Assembly (NCBI RefSeq): GCF_001625215.2
Contig: NC_030387.2
Coordinates: 40,943,606 to 41,007,605, forward strand
DNA length: 64,000 nt
Reading direction: 5' to 3'
Origin: Daucus carota subsp. sativus
Lineage: Eukaryota > Streptophyta > Magnoliopsida > Apiales > Apiaceae
A model generated the notes under the pieces. The model had not been told where the DNA came from. It was given only the letters and a program-made list of their open reading frames with translations, and did no database searches. Below, piece after piece: positions 33,277 to 44,096 of this stretch; the stretch's first letter is position 1; every line of letters starts with the position of its first letter. The translations under genes were made by a program, and so were the position numbers.

Positions 33277-35211
33277 ATGAAAATCATTAGCGATACTTTT
33301 TCGGGATTAGAAATCGCCCAACAAACACCCGATTCGGATTCGGATCTTCAGGCACTCCAGCAACATATACAAACACCTCCGCAGAAAGTCGATCAACATA
33401 TGTATGAAATAGACCTGGAGGTATCAACGTTTGTGTAGGGTATAATATGATGTTGTAATACATTCGTGTGTATATTATATCTAATTTTTGGAATTTCATT
33501 TAATTCAGGAGACTTCAGATTCCGAGCCTCCCGTGACTTTCAAAAAATTCTATCGGGAGTTCAAGCTTGGTGTACCCAATGTTCATTCTAGGGCAACACC
33601 TTTGTTCGAGGTGGCCTCTGTTCGCATAGACAACAACCAATTCCAGGAGTTCAGTTCGGTTGAAATTTATGGCACTATCGTGCTCATTGATAATCATGGT
33701 AACGAATTCTATATCTTTGATTGCAAGCGCCGTGATGATGCAAAGGCTCACATTTTAGATCCCAGAACACCCACATCTGTAATCCTTGAAAACTTTCAAC
33801 CGCGTGGTGTACCAAGTAAATTGTGCTTGCTATTTCAACTCAAAAGAAGATTGCCTGGTGCTGCTGCTGAGGAAGATATTGTAATCTTCGATGATTACAA
33901 GCATATAGATTGCACTCGGGAAGTTCTTTATGACAAACCACAAGTTTATGTCTTCGACTCTGATAAAGGGCGATCTATTATTACGGTGACTTGCACAATA
34001 TTTCAATGTGCACTTACAGCTGAGGTGGGAATTGTAGTTGAAAAAACCGGCAGGGGTGTTCCTGAGAGTGGTGTTGCCGAAATTACCGGTAGGATTGTCG
34101 CAGTAACCAGGGGATTGAGTGATGATTTGCATGCACGTACAATCCTTGCCGTGTCATGCGAACAGTTCAAATTTGGGAATTATACTCCACTGTCTACATT
34201 GGCGGTGCCAGCATATTCCTCGGTTGAATTTCAAGGTCAACTAAGTGTTAATGGGCAAGATTTAAGTTGTGATTTGACATTTGAACCTTGTAATGAAAGT
34301 GACATATTTCATGAGAAACAGATTTGCCGTAGACCATATCGGATCCGAGTAATCGTGTTTTGGAAGCATGGTGCTACAAGCCTTCCGGAAGGTAATGTAA
34401 TGATTTTTTTCCAACTGAACTTTTGGAGATTTTCTCGATTTCTGTTTGTGCTTATGATCAAGGAGATTCTGCATTCAGTCTTAGAGGAAAAGTGAAGTGT
34501 TATGATTGCAGAGGATGTCTATCTATCTTTGATTCAGACACCGGAGGCGTCTTCACTTCCACTTCCAGTTACAATAGTGACATTGTAAAGCTAGTTCCTG
34601 ATCTTGGTCGTGGTTTTGTCGGTTCACATCTGGGGATAGTAACCGAGCTGATGGATAATCAAGGCCGTGAGATTAGCTTTGGGTCCGCAAAATATGATTT
34701 CCACACAATTGAAGTATGGCGTGACAAGCGGATCTGTTCAGTTATTAGGGGTCAAAATGGTTTTGCAGCTGTGCACTATACGATCTTTTCAGATGCTGTA
34801 CTAGTTAAATTGTCCTTTGAGGCAATGTATAACTTTAAATCTGGTGGTGCTAGTGGTTGTAAAGTTCATGGGAGTATTAATACTTGGTACAGCAACTTCA
34901 ATTACTATACTCACTATGCAAAGAAGTATTACCGATGCACACTGTTTGAAAAGCAAGAGTGCGATGCTTTGAATCTTGCCGATGGTGAGAAAATACCATT
35001 GTCAAAATCCGTAATTGCAGTGCCAGTATATGGCTTACTCGTTGTGGAAGCAATTGTTTATGCACAAAATGGAAAGCATAGTGAAAAATTGAAGTTTAAG
35101 AAAACATTTTCTCCTGCTGAAAATCAACGTGTGATTGCGGAATCGAGGCTTGGTAAGAGCTTTGGTTTATTTATGGACGTGGAATGGGTGCGAGACATCC
35201 CTCTCATCTAG
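33277..35211 (+). CDS. DUF6598-like multi-domain protein, split by a 1-nt frameshift
   Basis: Exon 1 is 33277-33420 (48 codons, starting MKIISDTFSG). The intron has GT at 33421 and AG at 33507-33508, and exon 2 runs from 33509. The first long frame ends at 34495. A second frame, in phase about 1 nt later, runs from about 34410 to 35211. The switch falls in a run of seven T near 34404-34410, where one missing T would account for the break. Both parts contain a domain starting with a .E..S..V pattern (FEVASVRIDN; LEIFSISVCAY) followed by an (I/L).G.(I/V) strand (VEIYGTIVLID; LRGKVKCYD). This resembles the plant DUF6598 family, also found fused in JIP60-type proteins; family assignment is by eye. 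No signal peptide. The break may be a real mutation or a sequence error. Confidence 0.7.
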
Positions 35212-35783
35212 GCTGCTTAGTGGAGGAGACAACATCTAATATTTATTTGAGCGCTTTTGTAAGTTTCCTTACTAGTTGCATACACTTGCATCTCCATCTC
35301 CGGACAATGATCCATCAACCCAAAAACAGATCTCAATGCTCCACTGCTGATCGATGAAAGAGAGCTTTGAATTGTGTGGAATTATAGGTTGTAGGAGGTT
35401 TTGTCAAATCTTACCGGTGCATGATGTAGCTACAAAGACTTTTCGTTACAAAAGAAGGAAGTTTATCCTATTAATATTGTTAGAGAACTAGCCCAAATCT
35501 GGGATTAGACAATATTTGGAGTAAAGACCTAGAAAGCCAGGTAACTGAATAATATTTTTTCATAACGAAAGATGACATCAAGTCCTAACACAAAATTCCT
35601 TCTAACCCCATTCAGAGGTAGTACTACGAGTCAAATGTTGCCACAACCACAACAGCTTGCTCCGACATTGCATAGAAGATAACAATATATTTAAACTAGA
35701 AAACATGAAACTATCAACAAGAAGACAAAGCCAAACCAGGATAAACAGAAAAACAAAAATCAAATAGCCGATCAACAGTACTA
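35212..35783. other. 3' flank of the DUF6598-like gene
   Basis: Probable 3' UTR and intergenic DNA. I see no further exon or RNA gene. Confidence 0.6.
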
Positions 35784-36797
35784 TCAGCATCTAGAGGTGG
35801 CCAAACGAACGAGTTCAAACGGATCTACTCGTCTCGGCTCGCCTTTTAACTCGTTGAATACCGGTACGCCGCGAGACGAGTTAAAACTCACCTCATCTCG
35901 TTAAGCTATACGAGACGATCACGAGCCTGGGTTTGAAAAAACGCGAACGTCTTGTCTCGGCTCGAACGTATCGGTTCGTCTCGGAGACGTCTCGCCCGCC
36001 TCGTACGAGCTCGCCTCGTCTCGCCGTGCAGAGATTAGGTAGCTCATGCCAAACCTACTGTACATTCTTCTATTTACACCTTCATTTTCACCTTTTCATT
36101 CATATTATATACTAAAAATCATGCTTTAATACTGTTGAATATAATATTGAGTAGACAATGTTATCAGCACTCTGTCACACTTGTCTCAATTAATATTCAA
36201 TTGATAAATGATTTTCCTTACATTAATAATTCTTTCATCTCAACATAACACATTTACTGTATATTAACACATTTTTTTATTTATCAAATTTTAAGTATAT
36301 GATAAACTATCATTTTTACTTATCAAATTTTAAGTATATGATAGATAGTATATATCTGAATATTTAATTATCTATTAGGCAGACAAAAAATATTATTTTA
36401 TTATTTTTGAAAAAAGAATCACCAAAAAAGTGCATGTGTGTATCTTTTGTATTTTCCATCCAGGGTCATTCATAATGCTATGACTAGGTAGCTACTACAA
36501 CTTCGCCCGTGCAGACTCGCCTCGTGCAGTCCAACTCGCAAACAAACAAACAGCCACCACTAGTTCGCAGACAAACTCGCAGAGCTCGCAGACCAACTCG
36601 AAAAAATATCATAACTCGTCCAACTCGCCAAACTCGCGAGTTGGACACGAGTTTAATAATTTGAGATTCGTCTCGGCTCGTCTCGTCTCGCTAGCCTTAA
36701 ATGAGACGTCCGCGAGTTCACCTTTCATGAACTCGTCTCGCCTCCGACTCGTCTCGTCTCGTCACGGGGCGCCCGTTTGGCCACCACTATCAGCATC
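35784..36797. mobile_element. Non-autonomous hAT element (998 bp) with 8-bp target duplication
   Basis: The 8-bp sequence TCAGCATC flanks both sides (35784-35791 and 36790-36797). The ends are TAGAGGTGGCCAAACG on the left and, in reverse complement, TAGTGGTGGCCAAACG on the right. About 230 bp at the left end and 300 bp at the right end are packed with CTCGTCTCG/CGAGACGAG and CTCGC words, the subterminal repeats that hAT transposases bind. The middle is AT-rich and has no transposase. The 8-bp duplication and TAGAGGTGGC-type ends are typical of plant hAT elements. Confidence 0.92.
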
Positions 36798-39687
36798 TCC
36801 CTGTAAAAGCCAAATAAGAAATAGGCAAAAAAAGAAGATGGATGAGCCATTTGATTAAGAACACAATCCAGTTTGCCAAAGGACTTTGCTAAGTAAATCC
36901 AAGGAGGTGGATTTTTAAAGTTTTTGCTGCAACTCAATTATAAAACATTTCCTTTTTCCAGAACTAGTAAATTTTCATATAAACTATATTGTGAGGATAC
37001 TAGGATCCGTTACATAAATTATATTGTTTATTTGGAAAGGGTATAGAAGGGTGGTAAAATACATGAATTCAGGGTCTCAGAAAGACGTAGTGTACCTTAA
37101 TGTATATGTTTCCAAAGAGACGTGAATTGTCACACCGTTATATGATTCACTAATACACATGTTATTAAAATTTAATTATCCATTCTTAACTAATTGGAAA
37201 TAAGTCATATTAAATATATATATGCCAAAAGAGGGGGGAAGGAAAACCTGTATTCACAAAGCATCCTCACAAATCATCAACAATTACATATGTGTAACCT
37301 AAAAATAAAATAAAAATATAAAGATATTAGTAATACTACATAATAAATAAACAACTAAATAAACAAAATTTTACCTTCATCATCTACGCATTCTAGATAG
37401 ATCTCTACTCTTTACAAAAAGATCTGTATGTTGGATCTTCAAATTGTGTATCGCACATCACGCTCTCTCAGAGCATCCTTGATACAAATCCAGATATCTA
37501 TATAATTAATCATTATTCAGTACAAACATATTGTAATAATTTGTTAAAAACTGAATTCCTTAATACTCAATATGTTCAAAATTCACTTAAATCGGAAATG
37601 AAATTCTCAAAAAAAATAAAAACTACTATTAGAGCCATAAAATTGTGGCAGGTGGTCAAGTTTAACATTTAAAGAACATAAAATACATACACCAATTAAT
37701 CTTATTGTCTTTGAAGGGAAATTCCCAAATTTTCCAAGTTATCCTTCGATGGATTTATCAAATCCGTATGATCCAACTATACCAAACTTAAGAAAAACAA
37801 TAGTATTCACGGAGCATGCCTGAATTATAACAGATTCATCCAAGTAGCAGCAAAAGATAAGATTTATATTTTTAGTAAACAACTGTATTAACATTGAAAA
37901 AGATGTGGATAAACTTAAATTAAAAAGGTAATGAAAAGAGGTTTACTAAATGTATACAATAAACAAAGAAAAATTTGGAAATTTACCTCGATCGATCTCC
38001 TCCACTTTCCATCCGTTTATTCAAGACTGTCTCCCGGGTGAATTTGAATATGTGCAGTTACTAGTGTCACATCACCAGTCCTAGTCCACTTTACAATGCT
38101 ATCATGTGAAACTATATAATTATAATAAAATCTTATCAATATCCAGAAGCATATTATGGTTCACCTAATCTAGATCAAATTTTGTAATCAAAATTTAGTT
38201 ATAAATTTTGGTATATTATCACCTGATCTTTACGAGTATAATCTCACTGCAATAAACCGCCTCTCTATACTTCTTTCCTGGTTTTCCATGAGTAAATTTG
38301 AAGGATATTATCTAGATGGTCGATATTTTTAATGATAAGCAACCGAACCTTTTAAAGGTACTTTGGCAAGCCTAAAAGTGAGCAATGATAGAGGTGGATC
38401 CTGATGGCGACAAGAGGGTTCGGACGAGCCTTTAAATTTATTTTCCTTAATTTTTACATAATTACATAATTTTATGAAACGGTAAAAAATTACATAATCT
38501 AAATATTAAATTTTTATTTCTGTGTTATCATTTTGGTATTGAACATTCTAATTAAAGTGGATTTGAATGCAACGATAAAGAATTACATTATATGAATATT
38601 AAAATTTTATTTTCTATAGGTTATCATTTTGATACTGAACATTTTAATCAAGATGAACAAGACTTGTTTATATTGTGAAACGGTAAAGAATTATATAATA
38701 TGAATATTAAAATTTTATTTTATATTTTATCATTTTGGTATTGAAAAACTTACTAATATAAAAATGATTTTAGAGTTTATTTTAACATAACTATTTAAAA
38801 AGTTAACATAAATCGATTAATTATTATTACAAAATATTACTACATTCCTTACTTTCGGAGCTGGATCTGACATTGTCTATCGGTAAATTCATTTCAATTC
38901 TAAAAGATTCAGAGATGATCCACCGCTGCCATTGAAATATGATGTGCGATTTTCAAAAAGTTTGCACCATCATTAGAATTAGAAGAGCTCAACTGCCACA
39001 AAGCCTCTCGAATCTCATCAAAGTCCACTCTACAATTTTCTTATCGGCCATCATCAACCCAAAACCCTGCATATTTAGACCCTTCTACTATCACCCTAGA
39101 TCCCTTAGCACGCAACCAATTCGATCTCACTCGATTATTTTTCATATATATCTTGTTTTTGGAATAAAGAAGATATGGCTACCTTCCTACCTAAAAGACT
39201 GCTTTTAAATCTTTAAATACAGACCCTAAATATTTAGGATCATCAAAGGTGAATTTTTGGGCATAATATTTGGTTCCTCACGCATATTTTTCTGATTTTT
39301 TGGAAGAAAGTTATTAGCTTTCTAACATAGACATGTGATCAGAAGGTAGGGTACTTATGTAGTAGGATTCTCTACACAAAAAAAAAATTTGTATATATAT
39401 ACAAGAACAACTTTAAAACAAACAAACAATTCATTAAAACAAGTGTAAGACAATGGATTTTTTTTTTTGAATATATACAAAGAATGTAAACGACAACTTG
39501 AATATAAAATAAAACAAAGAAAAATGTCATATAGAAGAAAGAGAGACAACAATATTGGATAAACAACAAATTTCTACAAGGAAGTATTGTTTAATTTATG
39601 CTCCTACATTATTACATACCCATACTTGAAGGTTAAAAAGCAAGTAAAATAGAAATAGGTACACAAGAAAGATAAGTATGCAAATTC
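36798..39687. other. AT-rich intergenic DNA
   Basis: I find no recognisable gene. Diverged tandem copies of about 100 bp (starting near 38476, 38572 and 38677) share the words CGGTAAAGAATTA, ATGAATATTAAAATTTTATTT and TATCATTTTGGTATTGAA. A short open frame at 38939-39208 has no recognised homology. Confidence 0.6.
38476..38745 (+). repeat. Three diverged tandem copies of about 100 bp
   Basis: The copies start near 38476, 38572 and 38677. Each begins (G)AACGGTAAAGAATTA and ends TTTTGGTATTGAA. AT-rich, non-coding. Confidence 0.6.
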
Positions 39688-41092
39688 TCAGTGTTTGAAT
39701 AGCCAAACGACATCGGCAACTGTTGACGTGGCAAGTAAGAGCCAGCTGAAGAAGGTGAGGCCTATTGAGACTGCAACGCGATTACAGAATCGACTCAAAG
39801 GCTTACAGAAATTCGGGAGAGCTGAATGACGAATCCCTGTACGGTTCAAGTTGGTAACTCCTGATGCAGCTGATCCAGCACTCATCAGTGCATAAGCAAG
39901 TACCTACAAAATTTCAGAAACACGGAAGATCTGTTAAAAATGACTATCACAACACTGAAGCTACAAGTCTTCAGATAAACACTCTTGTAAAGCGTTTTTA
40001 CTTTAAAAAAAATTGCAGATTCTAAAAGGCGGTCTAGTTATTCCAAGATAATGTTGTTGCTTCTGAAAAGAAATCCTTTCAACACTGTTTATCAACCAAG
40101 TCAGGTGAACCTTGCAACAAAGAATAATCTATTGAGTATCATCCATATAATGATCATCGCGAGGATCATCAGTCTTAGATCCTATGTCATTCTACCAGAT
40201 AAAAGCTGTAAAATGAATCTGAAATTTGGCAATGTACAAACAATTAACCACCAGAGTAGGCAATTGCAGCCATATTTTACCTGATCCACAGCGAAAAGAA
40301 GCCATAGATACTTCCGCGATGAAATGACCAGAGATTTGCGCAGTATCATTGACATGTTATATAACAACTGTACTAAAGAGTGGAATGCAACAGCAGCGGT
40401 AACTCCAACCAAGTATCTGCCCATCACATAATACAGACAATGATATTATTTTATCCACCTGTAACTTTACTCAAACTTATTACTTATGCCTTTGAACAGT
40501 AATTTCCTAAAATATTACAAATTTGTAAAAAATTTGGGCCAAGAGTTTACACTATAAAATTTTAGATAAAAATACTAAAATTTATCTCGGTGTTAACTTA
40601 AATCAGATATCAAAACTTTTACATCCTCTAGGCCAGTGTTTCGGAAAAACTTGAATCATCAACCTCGTGTTATAATATGCTTGAACTATAAATTACTCAT
40701 CATGCATCGAGCTAAATATAGTTAGATATTTCTCGTCAACTGGGCGTAAAATGATTTTCTTCTAAATTTTAACTAAAATTTTGGATCCCAAAGAAAATTC
40801 TTATATTTGTAAGAAATAGCTGAAATTTCTGAAAGAAAAAGAAAGTTAACTAGAGGAGTTCAGAAAAAACATACTGAAACGAATCAGAGAAGGACCACTT
40901 GGAACGCACAGGCACTGTCAAGCCAAAAACAGAGATAGTCGAATCCTGTTTAGCCGTGACCATGAGCGAAAGTGCAGCTACCGTGCTGATCAAGCAGACC
41001 AATCGAAGAACGACGTTAACACAAATCCCCCTCGCCTGCACACTCATTCCAGCAGCCGTGCCTTTGGCATGAATCCCGCTGTCCATCCCCAT
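39688..41092 (-). CDS. CASP-like membrane protein (CASPL), 189 aa, three exons
   Basis: Exons on the minus strand are 41092-40875, 40416-40281 and 39903-39688, a total of 570 nt in frame with GT-AG introns. The ATG at 41092 is chosen because the frame further upstream relies on TTG. CASP-like (DUF588) proteins are four-helix plasma-membrane proteins related to those that form the Casparian-strip scaffold. Four hydrophobic segments are visible: LRLVCLISTVAALSLMVTA, LVGVTAAVAFHSLVQLLY, YLWLLFAVDQVLAYALMSAG and IGLTFFSWLLLATSTVADVV. The conserved Arg in helix 1 and Asp in helix 3 (FAVDQ), and the segment NLNRTGIRH, fit the CASPL family, perhaps the 3A group. No defects are seen. Confidence 0.93.
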
Positions 41093-41170
41093 TGAAATGT
41101 GTGTTGCTAGGTGCAAGAAATAATTGATATGGTTTTAAAGAGAATAAGGCTCGTAGTATGGAGCGGCGTC

Positions 41171-41182
41171 ATTTTATATAAA
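41171..41182 (-). promoter_or_regulatory. TATA box of the CASP-like gene
   Basis: On the minus strand, TTTATATAAAAT lies about 80 nt upstream of the ATG. An ACGT core (GCCACGTTT) lies immediately upstream of it and could bind bZIP/bHLH factors. Confidence 0.6.
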
Positions 41183-42301
41183 CGTGGCAGAATTGTGTTT
41201 AATGTGATGTTTTTTTTGCTATTTGTGCACGCTGGTTGACCTTATCTTTTGTGTTGTGTAATCTCTTGAAAAATCTAGGTAGTAGATGCTTATCGTATCA
41301 GAAATCGAAGAGGGAGTTATTTAATTTTATTTTTTTCTTTGACTCGACATCACTGCTTCTGCTGGTAAAAATGGGCTGCTGTTGCTTATGCTGGTAAAAT
41401 TACAGAAGATATCTATCTATACATGTATAGAACGCGGTTGGGGGGCAAGTACCCCGACTGCTCCTATTATAGCTCCGTCCCTGCTTTTAGGCTTGTGTCC
41501 TTTGCAGAAGAGATTTTAGCAGACCTTATCATTTCAAATGCTAGCAGAAGCGCTATAGAGTCGCGGTCCAAATGCTGGAATTAAGGTAATTAGTTGCTTA
41601 AATCAGGTATCATAGATCCTCAAGGATATATCATCCAAGTTTGCAGGTAACTTAGTTAAACCATAACTGTCAATTTGGGTACATATTTCCTTTTTCGTAA
41701 AATATTACTCATAGCAAGGGAAATGGAAGCCTTCTTACCTAAGAAACATTGGAGTAAAATGCAGGAGCAAATTAAACACATGTTTATTCTGGTTTTAAAA
41801 AGATTACATAAGATTCATGCTGAAAACATGTTTAAAAATTGCCACTAAACGGAGGCACACGGTTTAGCTTTAATTAAAGGAGTAAAGTGATGCTTTATAT
41901 TATGAGCAATGCTACGTCCACAAAAACTATCACGGAAATAGTTAGTGATTGAGTCGGCAAAGATGATCGATCTGCTTTGAACCAAACTGCTCACTGAATC
42001 AGGACAAATCAAGTAAAAACCGGGGATGTTCAATGAGGTCATATAGCGCAATGAGAAGGGCTAAAAGTTCTTGTGTCTGCAACATCTAGTCATACAACTC
42101 CACTACTGACAATTCAGCATGCATTAGTCGAGTTAAATAAATAAAAGGTCGAAAACTACAGCAGGGCTCGCTTTTGAGCCTAAAAAAGCAGGGGAACTCT
42201 TTTCAGTCTTTTTCAGGTACAAAATCGTGTTCTGATTCACCCTTACATAAGCGCACTCCTCTCCTCGGAACCTCCTCCATCAGCTCTTTATTTCCAAATC
42301 C
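41183..42301. other. Intergenic region between divergent CASP-like and DUF761 genes
   Basis: Promoter DNA for both flanking genes, with no other gene seen. Around 41440-41485 a short segment ends GCTCCGTCCCTG, resembling a Tip100-type hAT end, but no matching left end was found. Confidence 0.55.
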
Positions 42302-42778
42302 ATGAAGAAAATGGAAGCAAGTGGAGCTGTGACAGCGAAAAAATTCTGGAGCATGTTACGTGCATTGTACTTCATGATACGTAAAGGCAAGTCCAAGAAT
42401 CTCAAGTGCCTGCTTGATCTTAGTATGATGATTAAGCGTCACAAAGACTCCCCCGTCAATAGGCACCACCTCTCCAATGTTCATCCCAGAGAGTACGTAT
42501 TCAGCTGCAGTAACACTCCTCTCTTTCGCGTCAATAGACCACACAGTAGTAGCAGTACTGGTGGCTACCGTTTCTTCTTATGTGCTAAGATGCTTCGTGC
42601 AAACGAGGAGGAACACGATGTTGGGAGTGTCAACATTGCAGGCATGAAGGCGTTGGAGATGCTTCGAAGCCCGGTGGAGCATGATCAGGATGAGAGGTGT
42701 GTGGACGAGGCAGCTGAGGAGTTTATAATCAAGTTCTATCAGGATTTGAGAAGGCAAAATGTGATTACTAAGAATTGA
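42302..42778 (+). CDS. DUF761-domain protein, 158 aa
   Basis: A single-exon gene starting at ATG 42302 and ending TGA at 42776-42778. The C-terminus carries the DUF761 signature VDEAAEEFIIKFYQDLRRQN. The N-terminal part is basic and hydrophobic (KKFWSMLRALYFMIRKGKSK), as in the small plant proteins annotated as cotton-fibre or Avr9/Cf-9 rapidly-elicited-146-like proteins. The family's molecular function is not established; members respond to stress and elicitors. The middle is poorly conserved and Ser-rich. Length is usual for the family. Confidence 0.88.
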   Translation: MKKMEASGAVTAKKFWSMLRALYFMIRKGKSKNLKCLLDLSMMIKRHKDSPVNRHHLSNVHPREYVFSCSNTPLFRVNRPHSSSSTGGYRFFLCAKMLRANEEEHDVGSVNIAGMKALEMLRSPVEHDQDERCVDEAAEEFIIKFYQDLRRQNVITKN

Positions 42779-43984
42779 GTGGAGTTGCATTATCAGATTA
42801 TTTGTCATACCAGACTTACAGCAGTTAAAAATAGTGAGAAAATAGAAGTATGTAACAAAATCACACCAATAAAACTATGCTGTTTGAACTGGAGATCAGC
42901 TCAATGATATGGAATTGAGCTCGAAAATTTAAACAAAAATTTAGTTTGATGAGCCTATAAGGTCAAGTCGACTAGTGGAGTTGCACGGGTGTTCAACTCG
43001 AGAGTGACTATACTTTCTGGTTAATATTGAACTCTGACTGATAATTAGTTATATTTCCCTTTCTGGTCTCATTTTCTTTTTTCTTGTCCCCTCCAAAATT
43101 TTCTATGTTAATTTAATAAGATGAATTTCATATATAATTTATTAATTTTATTGAAATGTAATGTAATATAACACATAGCTTATTATTATAATAATTGAAT
43201 AAAAAATGGATTTCAAGTCAAGTGACAAAAGAGCGATATTATATATATGTGCGTGTATACATACATACATATATATATGTATGTATGTATATATTGTCTT
43301 ATTTATATAATAAATTAAGTAATGTATTTAAAATTTTAAAATACAATTACGTTAGTTATGTTAAATTCTTTAAATTAAATTAAGTAATTCAATTCCACCC
43401 CATTTATCATGATTATGCTTTTAATAAAAAAAACTATGAAAAAGAATAATTTTAAAATATTTCACAATCTTTTCTAATAAAGACTCCGTTATTATTAATG
43501 ATAAAAAACGGGTATCCCTCATTATAGAATTCAAAAATATCTAATATATTATTTCAAAAATGATACGAGTTGGTCATGATAAGTTTAGTTGTTTTTCATA
43601 AAATTTTATTTTGTGAAGAATATGAATTTAAATAAAAAGTGAATGATGTGCTAGTCACCCTTCCAAAATTACACGGAGACGCGCACACTCAATATAATAA
43701 ATACATTTTTTTACTGAGTATCCTATATTAAATATTATATTTTTAATTATGCTACCAAACACTTCATTAATGGATTAATAATAATTTGAAGATTAACGAA
43801 GAAGTAAAGGCAAGATAAGATAGAAATGTTCTTACCCATCTTCCTAGAAACTAGAAAATGATCACAACACATTTCATACTCAACTCATTAAACCAATCCT
43901 AAGACCTCTTCAAATCTTTCTCCTCCACAAACTCCTCCTCCTCCCCTCTTTTACAATTTCTTACACATTCAACCTCTACACACA

Positions 43985-43987
<3 letters not shown>
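42779..43987. other. AT-rich intergenic DNA upstream of the MYB gene
   Basis: No gene seen. It contains a perfect 34-bp palindrome of ATAC/GTAT repeats at 43257-43290 and the promoter of the MYB gene. Confidence 0.6.

Positions 43988-44018
<31 letters not shown>
43988..44018 (+). repeat. CT microsatellite in the MYB 5' leader
   Basis: About 15 TC units lie 80-110 nt upstream of the ATG, followed by CCATATATAA. Such tracts are common in plant 5' UTRs. Confidence 0.9.
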
Positions 44019-44021
<3 letters not shown>

Positions 44022-44096
44022 TATAATCACACACAACCATTGCATTTTCAAGTTGACAATTCAACTGAGTTGCTGCAGAGGCCGAGTTCCACCCAA

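Noticed and set aside
39450-39480. T-run near the CASP-like gene as a retroposon tail
   Set aside because: Only ten T and no matching target duplication.
41440-41485. Second Tip100-type element end (GCTCCGTCCCTG)
   Set aside because: No partner end or 8-bp duplication was found nearby.
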